From an uncultured Porphyromonadaceae bacterium (GTDB lineage Bacteria; Bacteroidota; Bacteroidia; Bacteroidales; Muribaculaceae), in contig CABRZA010000125.1 in assembly GCA_902475285.1 (NCBI GenBank), forward strand, positions 1 through 7,340: a stretch of DNA of 7,340 bases. Reading direction: 5' to 3'. The position numbers and the translations under genes are program-made. Shown here piece by piece: positions 1 to 7,056 of the stretch. How positions within the stretch are numbered: position 1 is the stretch's first letter; each line of letters opens with the position of its first letter. The notes under the pieces were generated by a model. The model made no database searches. It was given only the letters and a program-made list of their open reading frames with translations, and was not told the DNA's origin.

Positions 1-49
1 TCGATATAGAGAAATAGTTGTCTAACATCAAAAAACATTCAACAGACAA

Positions 50-268
50 ATGAACACAGAAACTATCGGTATGTATGCCGGCTCGGTATGGGTGGCACTA
101 AACACCGCCGAAGCAATGGGCATCAAGCAGCTCAAAAAAGCCACCAAGCTCAAAGACAAGGAAGTCTTTGCTGCCATCGGCTGGCTTGCCCGTGAGAACA
201 AAATCAACATCCTTCCCGATCCCGACGACGAGAAGGAATTCATCGTATCGCTCGTTCAGGACCGCTAA
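50..268 (+). CDS. Small winged helix-turn-helix protein (DUF2582-like)
   Basis: Encodes a complete 72-residue protein. Its length and pattern match the small winged helix-turn-helix family (Pfam DUF2582 type) found widely in Bacteroidota. Residues about 8-22 (beginning YAGSVWVAL) look like the first helix. Residues 24-36 (GIKQLKKATKLKD) and 37-50 (KEVFAAIGWLARE) read as a helix-turn-helix pair, and 51-70 (KINILPDPDDEKEFIVSLV) as the beta wing. The fold suggests nucleic-acid binding or a protein-protein adaptor role, but no target or reaction is known to me for this family. There is no signal peptide or membrane segment. The start is the only ATG that keeps the full helix 1, and the leader (about 25-49) is A-rich with no Shine-Dalgarno motif, as is usual in this phylum. 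The gene stands alone and faces the nitroreductase gene tail to tail. The family call is from recognition, without a database search. Confidence 0.8.
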   Translation: MNTETIGMYAGSVWVALNTAEAMGIKQLKKATKLKDKEVFAAIGWLARENKINILPDPDDEKEFIVSLVQDR

Positions 269-324
269 ACGGTCTTTACCGTAATATCGGCGCCCCAGCA
301 GCCTCGGCCGCGGGGGCGCTTTTT
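269..324 (+). terminator. Rho-independent terminator after the winged-helix gene
   Basis: A 7-bp GC stem, GCGCCCC (290-296) with GGGGCGC (313-319), encloses a 16-nt GC-rich loop and is followed directly by five T residues (320-324), as expected for intrinsic termination of the plus-strand gene ending at 268. A smaller 5-bp hairpin, ACGGT (269-273) with ACCGT (278-282), lies just after the stop codon. In the opposite direction the large stem is not followed by a clear T run, so it should stop plus-strand transcripts better than those of the convergent nitroreductase gene. Confidence 0.72.
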
Positions 325-334
325 GCGTGTGCGC

Positions 335-1090
335 CTAATCCTCGGCCTCGCTCATAAGCCCGAGGAGGGTCTTTCCGAGAGCTTCGTGGAGGTCGCGTGG
401 ATAGCGCACCCGACAGTAGACCTGCGCAAGGGTGGCGAGGCCGTTCTCGGCGATGAACTGCGCCGACTCCGGCAGAGCCTCTTTGGCCGCATACCAGGCA
501 TCGATGTCGTCGGGGCTGCCGTCGTGATAGCGTTCCATGTGCAGCACGGCGTCGACGGGCAGGCGGTCGGCCGGAGCAGGGGTGTCATCGGGCAGTGGAT
601 AGCCCATGGCGATGCCCACTATTGGCACTACGCCCTTGGGAAGGTCGAGCAGACGGCCTATGGCTTCGGCGTTATAAGTGGCGGTGCCCAGATAGCAGGT
701 GGCGAGGCCGGCGGTCTCGGCTACGGTGACTATCTGCTGGGCCACGATGGCGGCGTCGACGGCGGCGGTGAGCCGGCCTCCGGGATTGTCGAGGCTGTTT
801 TCGGCCTGTCGGCAACGGCACCACCGCCCGAAGCGCCGGGTATCGGCGCATACGGTGAGCAGCACGTCGGCGCCCGTGGCTGCGGGTTGGTTGAAGTGCA
901 GCCCGGCGAGTTCTTTCTTTGCCGATGGGTCGATGGTGGCCACAATGGTGTAGAGCTGCATGTTGCCGGTGTTGGGGGCGTGCGCGGCGGCGCCGACGAT
1001 GGCCTTTATGTCGTCGGCGCTGATATGCCGTGCAGAGTCGAAGCGACGGCGCGTGCCGCGCTCGGTGAAGTAGGGGAGTATGTCGGGCAT
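335..1090 (-). CDS. Nitroreductase-family FMN oxidoreductase
   Basis: Complete 251-residue protein of the nitroreductase superfamily: cytoplasmic, homodimeric, FMN-dependent enzymes that use NAD(P)H to reduce nitro-compounds, quinones or related substrates. Seen in the sequence: the N-terminal FMN-phosphate motif ERGTRRRF (residues 10-17), the segment HAPNTGNMQLY (37-47) matching the conserved (A/S)PT.GN.Q flavin loop, a central helix rich in Ala (109-127), the GLATCYLGTA segment (128-137), and VVPIVGIAMGYP (154-165), which is the classical C-terminal strand of the family. The length is normal for the NfsA-like/NADPH-dependent branch. The physiological substrate cannot be read from sequence. 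The gene starts 17 nt after the stop of the lipoprotein gene on the same strand and is probably translated from the same transcript. There is no Shine-Dalgarno sequence. The family is secure; the subfamily is not. Confidence 0.88.
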   Translation of the reverse strand: MPDILPYFTERGTRRRFDSARHISADDIKAIVGAAAHAPNTGNMQLYTIVATIDPSAKKELAGLHFNQPAATGADVLLTVCADTRRFGRWCRCRQAENSLDNPGGRLTAAVDAAIVAQQIVTVAETAGLATCYLGTATYNAEAIGRLLDLPKGVVPIVGIAMGYPLPDDTPAPADRLPVDAVLHMERYHDGSPDDIDAWYAAKEALPESAQFIAENGLATLAQVYCRVRYPRDLHEALGKTLLGLMSEAED

Positions 1091-1107
1091 AATGTGGTTT
1101 GTATTGC

Positions 1108-2106
1108 TTACTCTTCGGGAGCTACGGCGCTGCGGCGGAGTGTCATGAGTTCCTTGCCCTTGGCGTCGAGGAGAAGCACCGTATCGGCGTTCTTGCCGGC
1201 GATGGCCGAGGCTGCCGTCTCAAGGGCCACCATTATGGCGCGTTCCTGGTCGGATTTCGGGCACGCCATGCGTGTAAGGCCCATGTTGCTGAAATCTATT
1301 GCGTTGCTACGCGAGGGATCGATGTAGATGGCGCCGTTGAAATAGTTGCACCCCGTGTTGCCGTGTACCTTCAGTTCGGCGATGTCGATGAAGAGGTTGG
1401 CCTCTTCGTCGTCGATGGTCTTTCCTTCGGCCGAGGTGATGGTCCATGCGCCGTTGAGAAATTCCATGTTGTGGCGGCGGAAGGTGGCCAGCGTACGGCC
1501 TCCGTCCTTAATATAAAGGTAAGTGTCCTGGCCTATGCGGCGGCAGTCGACGGCCACGGTCCGTCCGTCGCCGAATATGGCGGTGATGGCAGGTGCGAAG
1601 TCCATTTCGGGGCAGTACTTCATGGTGGAGAGCATCTGTCCGAAGGTCATCTTGCCTTTGGCGTCCATGCGGTAGCTGCCGTTGAGTATATTGCACCCGT
1701 CGGATGCATAGAGGCGTCCGTTTTTGTCGAAGGCCACATAGGGCTGTTCGTCTTCGAGATTGATTTGCTTGTCGCCCACCGATGCTACAGTCCAACGTCC
1801 TTCGGTGAGCACCTCGACGCTAGGCGCGGTGTTTTTCTCGGCCGGACGCTCTGTCTGTACGGTCGGCTTTTTCTTCTTGTCCTTCTTTTTGGGCTCAGTG
1901 GCCGCGGGTGCTTTGGAAGGTTCTGCTGCCGGTGCTTTGGGCGCTTCTGCTGCCGGTGCGGTTGCAGCGGGAGTGCCCGTCGTTGTTGAGGCAACGGTAC
2001 TTTGGGTATCGGTCTTTTCTTTGTGCGTCAGGGAGTTCACCACCGAGCACGACGATGCCAGCACGATGGCGGCCGCAAGGGCCGGGTAGAGGATATGTCG
2101 GTTCAT
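1108..2106 (-). CDS. Lipoprotein with two META (HslJ-like) domains
   Basis: A 332-residue secreted protein. Residues 1-19 form a signal peptide (MNRHILYPALAAAIVLASS) ending at Cys20, a slightly relaxed lipobox (L-A-S-S-C), so a lipid-anchored envelope protein is inferred. No acidic export motif follows Cys20 directly, so surface exposure is uncertain. Residues about 40-95 are a low-complexity Ala/Pro/Lys linker that includes KKKDKKKK (73-80). Two META domains (DUF306/HslJ type) follow. The first is about 101-210, with W105, DGCN (136-139) and MKYCPEMD (162-169). The second is about 217-325, with W221, GCNYFNG (252-258) and TRMACP (278-283). Paired Cys in each domain (138/165 and 253/282) could form disulfides. 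META proteins are linked to envelope stress and, in E. coli HslJ, to novobiocin resistance; the role here is unknown. The open frame extends upstream to 2784, but the ATG at 2106 is chosen because the signal peptide begins there and the upstream part lies antisense to gyrB. Confidence 0.85.
   Translation of the reverse strand: MNRHILYPALAAAIVLASSCSVVNSLTHKEKTDTQSTVASTTTGTPAATAPAAEAPKAPAAEPSKAPAATEPKKKDKKKKPTVQTERPAEKNTAPSVEVLTEGRWTVASVGDKQINLEDEQPYVAFDKNGRLYASDGCNILNGSYRMDAKGKMTFGQMLSTMKYCPEMDFAPAITAIFGDGRTVAVDCRRIGQDTYLYIKDGGRTLATFRRHNMEFLNGAWTITSAEGKTIDDEEANLFIDIAELKVHGNTGCNYFNGAIYIDPSRSNAIDFSNMGLTRMACPKSDQERAIMVALETAASAIAGKNADTVLLLDAKGKELMTLRRSAVAPEE
1907..1954 (-). repeat. 24-bp tandem repeat in the lipoprotein linker
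   Basis: Two adjacent 24-bp copies (1907-1930 and 1931-1954) agree at 21 of 24 positions, and a third begins at 1955 but decays after GGTGC. They encode the eight-residue units PSKAPAAT-like and APKAPAAE-like in the Ala/Pro-rich linker of the lipoprotein. The period is a multiple of three, so copy-number change by slippage would alter linker length without breaking the frame. Confidence 0.75.
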
Positions 2107-2241
2107 AAATATTGAGTTATGCTGATTGTAGTTTATTATTGATAACGTGACCGGAGCGCTTCTTGTTGTGCTCCCGCTGCTTTTTGATGGTGTAAAATTA
2201 GCAAAAAGACATGATATTTTCGGTATGTGAGAAAAATTTCG

Positions 2242-2249
2242 TAACTTTG
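2242..2249 (+). promoter_or_regulatory. Probable gyrB promoter, -7 element TAACTTTG
   Basis: TAACTTTG is an exact match to the Bacteroidota -7 consensus TAnnTTTG and lies 43 nt before the gyrB start codon, which would give a leader of roughly 35-40 nt. The matching -33 region (about 2217-2223, TTTTCGG) is only a weak match to TTTG. The leader 2270-2292 is A-rich and has no Shine-Dalgarno motif. The minus-strand lipoprotein gene must be transcribed from the same 186-bp divergent interval, but no convincing -7 element was found for it. Confidence 0.65.
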
Positions 2250-2292
2250 TAGTGTCTAAAAGTGATTTGAACCCACCATAGAAAATATAAAT

Positions 2293-4224
2293 ATGGCAGA
2301 AGATAAAGAGGAATACAATGCCGGTAATATTCAGGTGCTCGAAGGCCTTGAGGCCGTGCGCAAGCGTCCTGCAATGTATATCGGTGATATTTCCGAAAAA
2401 GGCCTGCACCACCTTGTGTATGAGGTGGTCGACAATTCTATCGACGAAGCTCTGGCCGGCTACGCCACTGATATAAGCGTCACCATCAACCCCGACAATT
2501 CCATAACCGTCGTCGACGACGGCCGCGGTATCCCCGTCGACATGCACGAGAAGGAGCACAAGAGTGCCCTCGAAGTGGTGCTCACGGTTCTCCACGCCGG
2601 CGGTAAGTTCGACAAAGGCTCCTACAAGGTGTCGGGCGGTCTGCACGGTGTGGGCGTGTCGTGTGTCAACGCTCTCTCCGCCTACCTTCGTGCCGAGGTG
2701 CGCCGCAACGGCAAGGTCTATGCCCAGGAGTACAGCTGCGGCAAGCCCACCACCGCCCTCGAAATCGTGGGCGAAAGCGAGCACACCGGCACCACGATAA
2801 CCTTCAAGCCCGACGACAGCATATTCACCGTCTCTGTCTACGACTACTCAACGCTGGCCAACCGTCTGCGCGACCTCGCATTCCTCAACGCCGGCATCAC
2901 ACTCCATCTCACCGACTGCCGCGAGCTCGACGCAGAGGGCAACTACCGCAGCGAGACTTTTTACAGCCGCGATGGCCTCCGTGAGTTCGTGCAGTACATC
3001 GACTCCAACAAGGAATCGCTCATCAACGACGTAATCCACCTCAATACCGAGCGTTCCGGTATTCCCGTCGAAGTGGCCCTGACCTACAACACTACGCAGA
3101 ACGAGAATATCTATTCCTTCGTCAACAACATCAACACCATCGAGGGCGGCACGCATCTCACCGGCTTCCGCCGCGCCCTCACCACCACCCTCAAAAAATA
3201 CGCCGAAGACAACAATCTCCTCAAAAACGCCAAAGTTGAAATCGCTGCAGACGACTTCCGCGACGGTCTCACGGCCGTGATTTCGGTGAAAGTGCTCGAA
3301 CCCCAGTTCGAAGGTCAGACCAAGACCAAGCTCGGCAACAGCGAGGTGGCTCCCGCCGTTTCGTCGGCGGTGAGCGAGACCCTCGGTTACTACCTCGAGG
3401 AGCATCCCCGCGAGGCCAAGCTCATAGTGGAGAAAGTGGTGCTCGCCGCCCAGGCACGCCACGCTGCCATGAAGGCCCGTCAGAACGTGCTCCGCAAGTC
3501 GCCCCTCTTCGGCGGCGGCCTCCCCGGCAAGCTCACCGACTGTTCAAGCCACACCGCCGAAGACTGCGAGATATTCCTCGTCGAAGGCGACTCCGCAGGC
3601 GGCACCGCCAAGCTCGCCCGCGACCGCCGCACTCAGGCCGTCCTCCCTCTACGAGGCAAAATCCTCAACGTGGAGAAGGCCATGGACCACCGCGTGTTCG
3701 AAAATCAGGAAATCACAAGCCTCTTCCGCGCCCTCCGCGTCACCATAGGTACCGACGACGACCCCAAGGCGCCCAACATATCCAAGCTAGCCTACCACAA
3801 GATTATCATCATGACCGATGCCGACGTCGACGGCGCCCACATCGCCACCCTCCTGATGACATTCTTCTTCCGCCGCATGCGCCCCGTAATCGAGCAGGGA
3901 CACCTCTTCCTGGCCTCGCCGCCACTCTACAAGTGCAAGAACGGCAAGCACGAGGAATACTGCTGGAACGACATGCAGGTGCAGCAGTTCATCGCCAAAT
4001 ACGGCGAGCGAACCGAAATACAGCGTTACAAAGGTCTGGGCGAGATGAGCGACGAAGAGCTCCGCTACACCACCATGTCGCCCGAACACCGAATACTCAA
4101 GCAGGTTCACATCAGCGACGCCGCCGAGGCCGACCGCATATTCTCCATGCTCATGGGCGAGGACGTGGGTCCGCGACGCGACTTCATAGAGGCACATGCG
4201 ACCTATGCCAACATCGATGCCTGA
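2293..4224 (+). CDS. gyrB: DNA gyrase subunit B
   Basis: Complete 643-residue ATPase subunit of DNA gyrase (GyrA2GyrB2), which introduces negative supercoils in the cytoplasm. The GHKL ATPase domain (about 1-225) shows YEVVDNSIDEA with catalytic-base Glu44 and Mg-binding Asn48, DDGRGIP (75-81) contacting adenine, and GGLHGVGVS (115-123). The transducer domain carries the QTK loop with Lys344. The Toprim domain has EGDSAGG (431-437) and DADVDG (509-514), supplying the metal ligands Glu431, Asp509 and Asp511. The C-terminal domain contains RYKGLGEM (578-585) and the typical ending FIEAHATYANIDA. The protein is the short form, lacking the roughly 165-residue insertion of E. coli GyrB (804 residues). 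At the position equivalent to E. coli Lys447, a quinolone-associated site, there is Arg454; I believe this is normal in Bacteroidota and not a resistance mutation. Assignment to gyrB over parE rests on overall motif similarity and domain order. The gene has its own promoter and terminator. Confidence 0.96.
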   Translation: MAEDKEEYNAGNIQVLEGLEAVRKRPAMYIGDISEKGLHHLVYEVVDNSIDEALAGYATDISVTINPDNSITVVDDGRGIPVDMHEKEHKSALEVVLTVLHAGGKFDKGSYKVSGGLHGVGVSCVNALSAYLRAEVRRNGKVYAQEYSCGKPTTALEIVGESEHTGTTITFKPDDSIFTVSVYDYSTLANRLRDLAFLNAGITLHLTDCRELDAEGNYRSETFYSRDGLREFVQYIDSNKESLINDVIHLNTERSGIPVEVALTYNTTQNENIYSFVNNINTIEGGTHLTGFRRALTTTLKKYAEDNNLLKNAKVEIAADDFRDGLTAVISVKVLEPQFEGQTKTKLGNSEVAPAVSSAVSETLGYYLEEHPREAKLIVEKVVLAAQARHAAMKARQNVLRKSPLFGGGLPGKLTDCSSHTAEDCEIFLVEGDSAGGTAKLARDRRTQAVLPLRGKILNVEKAMDHRVFENQEITSLFRALRVTIGTDDDPKAPNISKLAYHKIIIMTDADVDGAHIATLLMTFFFRRMRPVIEQGHLFLASPPLYKCKNGKHEEYCWNDMQVQQFIAKYGERTEIQRYKGLGEMSDEELRYTTMSPEHRILKQVHISDAAEADRIFSMLMGEDVGPRRDFIEAHATYANIDA

Positions 4225-4256
4225 CCGCCGAACCCTCGCGCGAATATAAACGTTTT

Positions 4257-4304
4257 AAATGCGGAGGTGTCCGTCAACGCGGACAGCACCTCCGCATTTC
4301 TCTT
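4257..4304 (+). terminator. Strong terminator after gyrB
   Basis: A perfect 13-bp stem pairs AAATGCGGAGGTG (4257-4269) with CACCTCCGCATTT (4287-4299). Inside it, a further 4 bp (4270-4273 with 4280-4283) close a TCAACG loop after a 3-nt bulge (4284-4286). The stem's 3' end runs into TTTCTCTT (4297-4304), a fair U-rich tail. It lies 33 nt after the gyrB stop codon. The A residues on the 5' side could give weak activity in the other direction. Confidence 0.85.
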
Positions 4305-4353
4305 ACACGCCGCATCGCGGCACCACGTATTCAACACAGACAGTTAAAAAGAA

Positions 4354-6585
4354 ATGGGCAAGAACATAAACACATCCAAACAGAAGGCACGCATCCATGC
4401 CTGTGTCGACGCCTATATAGCGGGCAAGCCCTCCGCCACATTCAACTACCGTCAGGTGGCCGGAGCCATCGGAGAGTCGACGCCCGCCGCACAGCGCACT
4501 GTGGCGCTCTATCTGGCCGAGCTCGCCTTCGACGGCATCATCATAGAGACTGCCCCGGGCAAATATAAGTGCGTTCAGCGTTCGGTGAAGGATACCGGCA
4601 CGTTCGTGCGCCGCTCCAACGGCAAGAACAGTGTCATAACCGACACCGACGGCGAAGAAATCAATGTGGCCGAGCGCAACTCCATGCACGCCCTCAACGG
4701 CGATAAAGTGGAGGTCACCATTGCCGCCCGCGTCAAGGGCCGCGAGCCCGAGGCCGAGGTTACGCAGATTATCGAAAAGAAAGACCAGACCTTCATCGGC
4801 ACGCTCAAAGTCGACAAGCACTTCGCCTACCTCCTCACCGACAGTAAGTTCCTTGCCACCGACATCTATATCCCCAAGGCGAAGCTCCGTGGCGGAAAGA
4901 CCGGCGACAAGGCCATCGTACGCATCACCCATTGGCCCGACGACGCCAAGAACCCCCAGGGCGAGGTTGTCGACATCCTCGGCGTAGCCGGCGAGAACAA
5001 CGCCGAAATCCATGCAATCCTCGCCGAGTTCGGTCTCCCCTACAAGTATCCCGAAGCCGTCGAGAGAGCCGCCGAAAAAATCGATGCCGGCATCACCGAC
5101 GAAGTCGTGGCCCAACGCCTCGACATGCGCGATGTCACCACATTCACCATCGACCCCCGCGACGCGAAGGACTTCGACGACGCCCTTTCCATCCGCCGCC
5201 TGCCCGACGGTAACTGGGAAGTTGGTGTGCATATTGCCGACGTAACCCACTACGTACACCCCGACACCATAATCGACCGCGAAGCCGAGGAGCGCGCCAC
5301 GAGCGTATATCTCGTCGACCGCGTCGTGCCCATGCTTCCCGAGCACCTCAGCAATGGTATATGCTCCCTGCGTCCCGACGAGGATAAGCTCACTTTTTCG
5401 GTCATTTTCAATATGGACCCCTCGGGCCGTGTGCTCGACTCGCGCATAGCCCGCACCGTAATCCGCTCCAACCGCCGCTTCACCTATGAGGAGGCGCAGG
5501 AGGTTATAGAAACCGGCCGCGGCGACTTCGCCGAGGAGATTATCACCCTCGACCGCATGGCAAAAGCCCTCCGCAAGGCACGTTTCGACAATGGCTCCGT
5601 CGACTTCGACCGCGTGGAAGTGCGCTTCGACATCGACGACAATGGGCATCCCACCCGCGTGTTCTTCAAGGAATCGAAGGATGCCAACAAACTCATCGAG
5701 GAGTTCATGCTCCTGGCCAACCGTGCCGTGGCCACAGCCATAGGCGTACCGCCTAAGAAAAAGAAAGCCAAGGCATTCGTATACCGCGTGCACGACGTGC
5801 CCGATGCCGAGCGCCTCAACGACCTCGCCGCCCTCGCACGCGTGTTCGGCCACAGGCTCAAAACCACCGGCACACCCGCCGAAATCAACCGATCCATCAA
5901 CAAGATGCTCGTCGACATCAAGGGTACCGGCGAGGAAAATCTACTGGCCACTCTCGCCATACGCTCCATGGCCAAGGCCATCTACACCACCAACAACATC
6001 GGCCACTACGGCCTCGGCTTCGACTACTATACACATTTCACCTCCCCCATACGCCGCTATCCCGACATGATGGTGCACCGGCTGCTCGAGCGCTATCTCG
6101 CCGGCGGACGCTCCGTCAACCTCGAGAAGCTCGAGGAAGAATGCAAGCACTCGTCCGACATGGAACAGCTCGCCGCCAACGCCGAGCGTGCTTCCATAAA
6201 GTACAAGCAGGTCGAGTATATGGCCGACCGTCTCGGCGAGGTATACACCGGTGTTATATCCGGCGTCACCGAGTGGGGGCTCTATATCGAGCTCGACGAG
6301 AACAAGTGCGAGGGTCTCGTGCCCATGCGCGACCTCGCCGACGACTATTACGATTTCGACGCACGCAACTATTGCCTCGTCGGACGCCGCCACAACAATC
6401 GTTACCGCCTCGGCGATGCCGTCAGAGTACAGGTCGCGCGCGCCGACCTCCAGCGCAAGCAGCTCGATTTCGCACTCGTCGACGACAAGAACCCGCCACG
6501 AAGTCTCGACGCCCTCAAAACCTCGCGTCCGGCCCAGCCCGCAGCCGAAAAGCCCGGCAAGAAACACAGCCGCCGGCGCAAATAG
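4354..6585 (+). CDS. rnr: Ribonuclease R (RNB-family 3'-5' exoribonuclease)
   Basis: Complete 743-residue processive, Mg-dependent 3'-5' exoribonuclease that degrades structured RNA, rRNA fragments and defective mRNA in the cytoplasm. Order of domains: an N-terminal winged-helix region (about 10-75), two cold-shock/OB domains (about 80-240), the RNB catalytic domain (about 255-590), an S1 domain (about 625-710, beginning GEVYTGVISGVTEWGLYIEL), and a basic tail ending KKHSRRRK. The catalytic centre is DPRDAKDFDDA (267-277); Asp267, Asp273, Asp275 and Asp276 match E. coli RNase R Asp272, Asp278, Asp280 and Asp281. The RNA-binding motif SPIRRYPD (564-571) is also present. The N-terminal winged helix and the basic tail favour RNase R over RNase II. 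It is shorter than E. coli RNase R (813 residues), mainly at the termini. No clear -7 element was seen between the gyrB terminator and this start, so its promoter is unresolved; read-through from gyrB is possible. The gap to folB is 55 nt. Confidence 0.95.
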   Translation: MGKNINTSKQKARIHACVDAYIAGKPSATFNYRQVAGAIGESTPAAQRTVALYLAELAFDGIIIETAPGKYKCVQRSVKDTGTFVRRSNGKNSVITDTDGEEINVAERNSMHALNGDKVEVTIAARVKGREPEAEVTQIIEKKDQTFIGTLKVDKHFAYLLTDSKFLATDIYIPKAKLRGGKTGDKAIVRITHWPDDAKNPQGEVVDILGVAGENNAEIHAILAEFGLPYKYPEAVERAAEKIDAGITDEVVAQRLDMRDVTTFTIDPRDAKDFDDALSIRRLPDGNWEVGVHIADVTHYVHPDTIIDREAEERATSVYLVDRVVPMLPEHLSNGICSLRPDEDKLTFSVIFNMDPSGRVLDSRIARTVIRSNRRFTYEEAQEVIETGRGDFAEEIITLDRMAKALRKARFDNGSVDFDRVEVRFDIDDNGHPTRVFFKESKDANKLIEEFMLLANRAVATAIGVPPKKKKAKAFVYRVHDVPDAERLNDLAALARVFGHRLKTTGTPAEINRSINKMLVDIKGTGEENLLATLAIRSMAKAIYTTNNIGHYGLGFDYYTHFTSPIRRYPDMMVHRLLERYLAGGRSVNLEKLEEECKHSSDMEQLAANAERASIKYKQVEYMADRLGEVYTGVISGVTEWGLYIELDENKCEGLVPMRDLADDYYDFDARNYCLVGRRHNNRYRLGDAVRVQVARADLQRKQLDFALVDDKNPPRSLDALKTSRPAQPAAEKPGKKHSRRRK

Positions 6586-6600
6586 CATCCATTCTTCTTC

Positions 6601-6631
6601 TCTGTTGATAATTAAATCTGTTGATAATTAA
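6601..6631. repeat. 15-bp tandem direct repeat between rnr and folB
   Basis: TCTGTTGATAATTAA occurs twice, at 6601-6615 and 6617-6631, with one base between the copies (period 16). It fills most of the 55-nt AT-rich gap between rnr and folB and ends 9 nt before the folB start codon. No stem with a T run is present, so it is not an obvious terminator, and no TAnnTTTG element is present. Its function, if any, is unknown. Confidence 0.9.
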
Positions 6632-6640
6632 CCTTAGCCG

Positions 6641-7015
6641 ATGATCCATTTGCAGCAGCAGCCCACGGGCCGTATATTCATCGACCGCCTGCGACTCTAC
6701 GCCTACCATGGCGTAGAGTCGCAGGAAACAAAGGTGGGAAATAACTTCGAAGTGTCGGTAAGTCTTGTCTTCGACTGCGAGCACGCAATGCGTACCGACC
6801 GTCTCGACCTTACCATAAGCTATGCCGAAGTAATCGATATTATTAAGGAGGAAATGGCCTTCCCGTCAAAGCTCCTCGAAAACGTCGTCTTCCGCATCTA
6901 CGGCCACCTCATTCGCCGCTACCCCAATCTTCAAGGTGGCTCCATCACACTTTCCAAGCTCCAGCCTCCCGTCACTGCCGACCTCGCCTCCGCCGGCTTC
7001 GCCTTCGAGTGGTAA
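6641..7015 (+). CDS. folB: Dihydroneopterin aldolase
   Basis: Complete 124-residue enzyme of folate synthesis. It cleaves 7,8-dihydroneopterin to 6-hydroxymethyl-7,8-dihydropterin and glycolaldehyde; family members form homo-octamers in the cytoplasm. Seen: the N-terminal strand RIFIDRLRLYAYHGV (11-25), the conserved Glu in HGVESQET (Glu29, equivalent to S. aureus Glu22), SYAEV (60-64, Tyr61 matching Tyr54), LLENV (78-82, Glu80 matching Glu74), and SKLQPP (105-110), whose Lys106 matches catalytic Lys100. Length is typical for the family. The start codon at 6641 gives about ten residues before the first strand and is the only ATG available upstream of it. It is probably co-transcribed with rnr, as no promoter is evident in the 55-nt gap. 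Unusually, codons 16-28 lie in a perfect 16-bp inverted repeat, described separately. Confidence 0.92.
   Translation: MIHLQQQPTGRIFIDRLRLYAYHGVESQETKVGNNFEVSVSLVFDCEHAMRTDRLDLTISYAEVIDIIKEEMAFPSKLLENVVFRIYGHLIRRYPNLQGGSITLSKLQPPVTADLASAGFAFEW
6688..6725. repeat. Perfect 16-bp inverted repeat (hairpin) within folB
   Basis: CCTGCGACTCTACGCC (6688-6703) is followed by the 6-nt spacer TACCAT and the exact reverse complement GGCGTAGAGTCGCAGG (6710-6725). All 16 pairs are Watson-Crick and eleven are G-C, so the mRNA should form a very stable hairpin beginning 48 nt into the folB coding region. No T run follows on either strand, so it is not a normal intrinsic terminator. It spans codons for RLRLYAYHGVESQE, including part of the active-site segment. 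Confidence 0.93.
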
Positions 7016-7056
7016 TGTGTAGCGAAATTGACCCTTATTGTCGATATACTGACAAA

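Noticed and set aside
323..1327. Long plus-strand open frame of 334 codons
   Set aside because: It runs antisense to the nitroreductase and the end of the lipoprotein gene, has low-complexity Gly/Val/Ala composition and no family features. It is a by-product of GC-rich codons.
1099..1989. Plus-strand open frame of 296 codons opposite the lipoprotein gene
   Set aside because: No domain signature; the minus frame has a signal peptide and two META domains, which explains the region.
2153..2174. Hairpin GGAGC/GCTCC with a 12-nt loop in the divergent region, followed at some distance by TTTTT
   Set aside because: Only 5 bp with a long loop and a displaced T run, and there is no plus-strand gene upstream for it to terminate. 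It could be a weak structure in the lipoprotein leader but is not supported.
2107..2784. Upstream extension of the lipoprotein reading frame
   Set aside because: The frame is open but lies across the intergenic region and antisense to gyrB. The signal peptide starts at the internal ATG (2104-2106).
3583..3660. Arg at the GyrB position equivalent to E. coli Lys447 as a resistance mutation
   Set aside because: The Asp of EGDSAGG is intact, and Arg at this site appears to be the usual residue in Bacteroidota GyrB, so it is not evidence of acquired resistance.
4303..5853. Minus-strand open frame of 516 codons opposite rnr
   Set aside because: Antisense shadow of the RNase R gene. The translation is repetitive Gly/Val/Glu-rich sequence with no recognisable domain, and the plus frame has all the RNase R motifs.
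5941..6588. Minus-strand open frame opposite the rnr 3' end
   Set aside because: Same shadow effect, covering the conserved RNB and S1 coding region.
6605..6636. Possible folB promoter built from the tandem repeat (TTG with TAACCTTA)
   Set aside because: The -7 candidate matches TAnnTTTG at only four of six fixed positions, and the predicted start would fall at the folB ATG.
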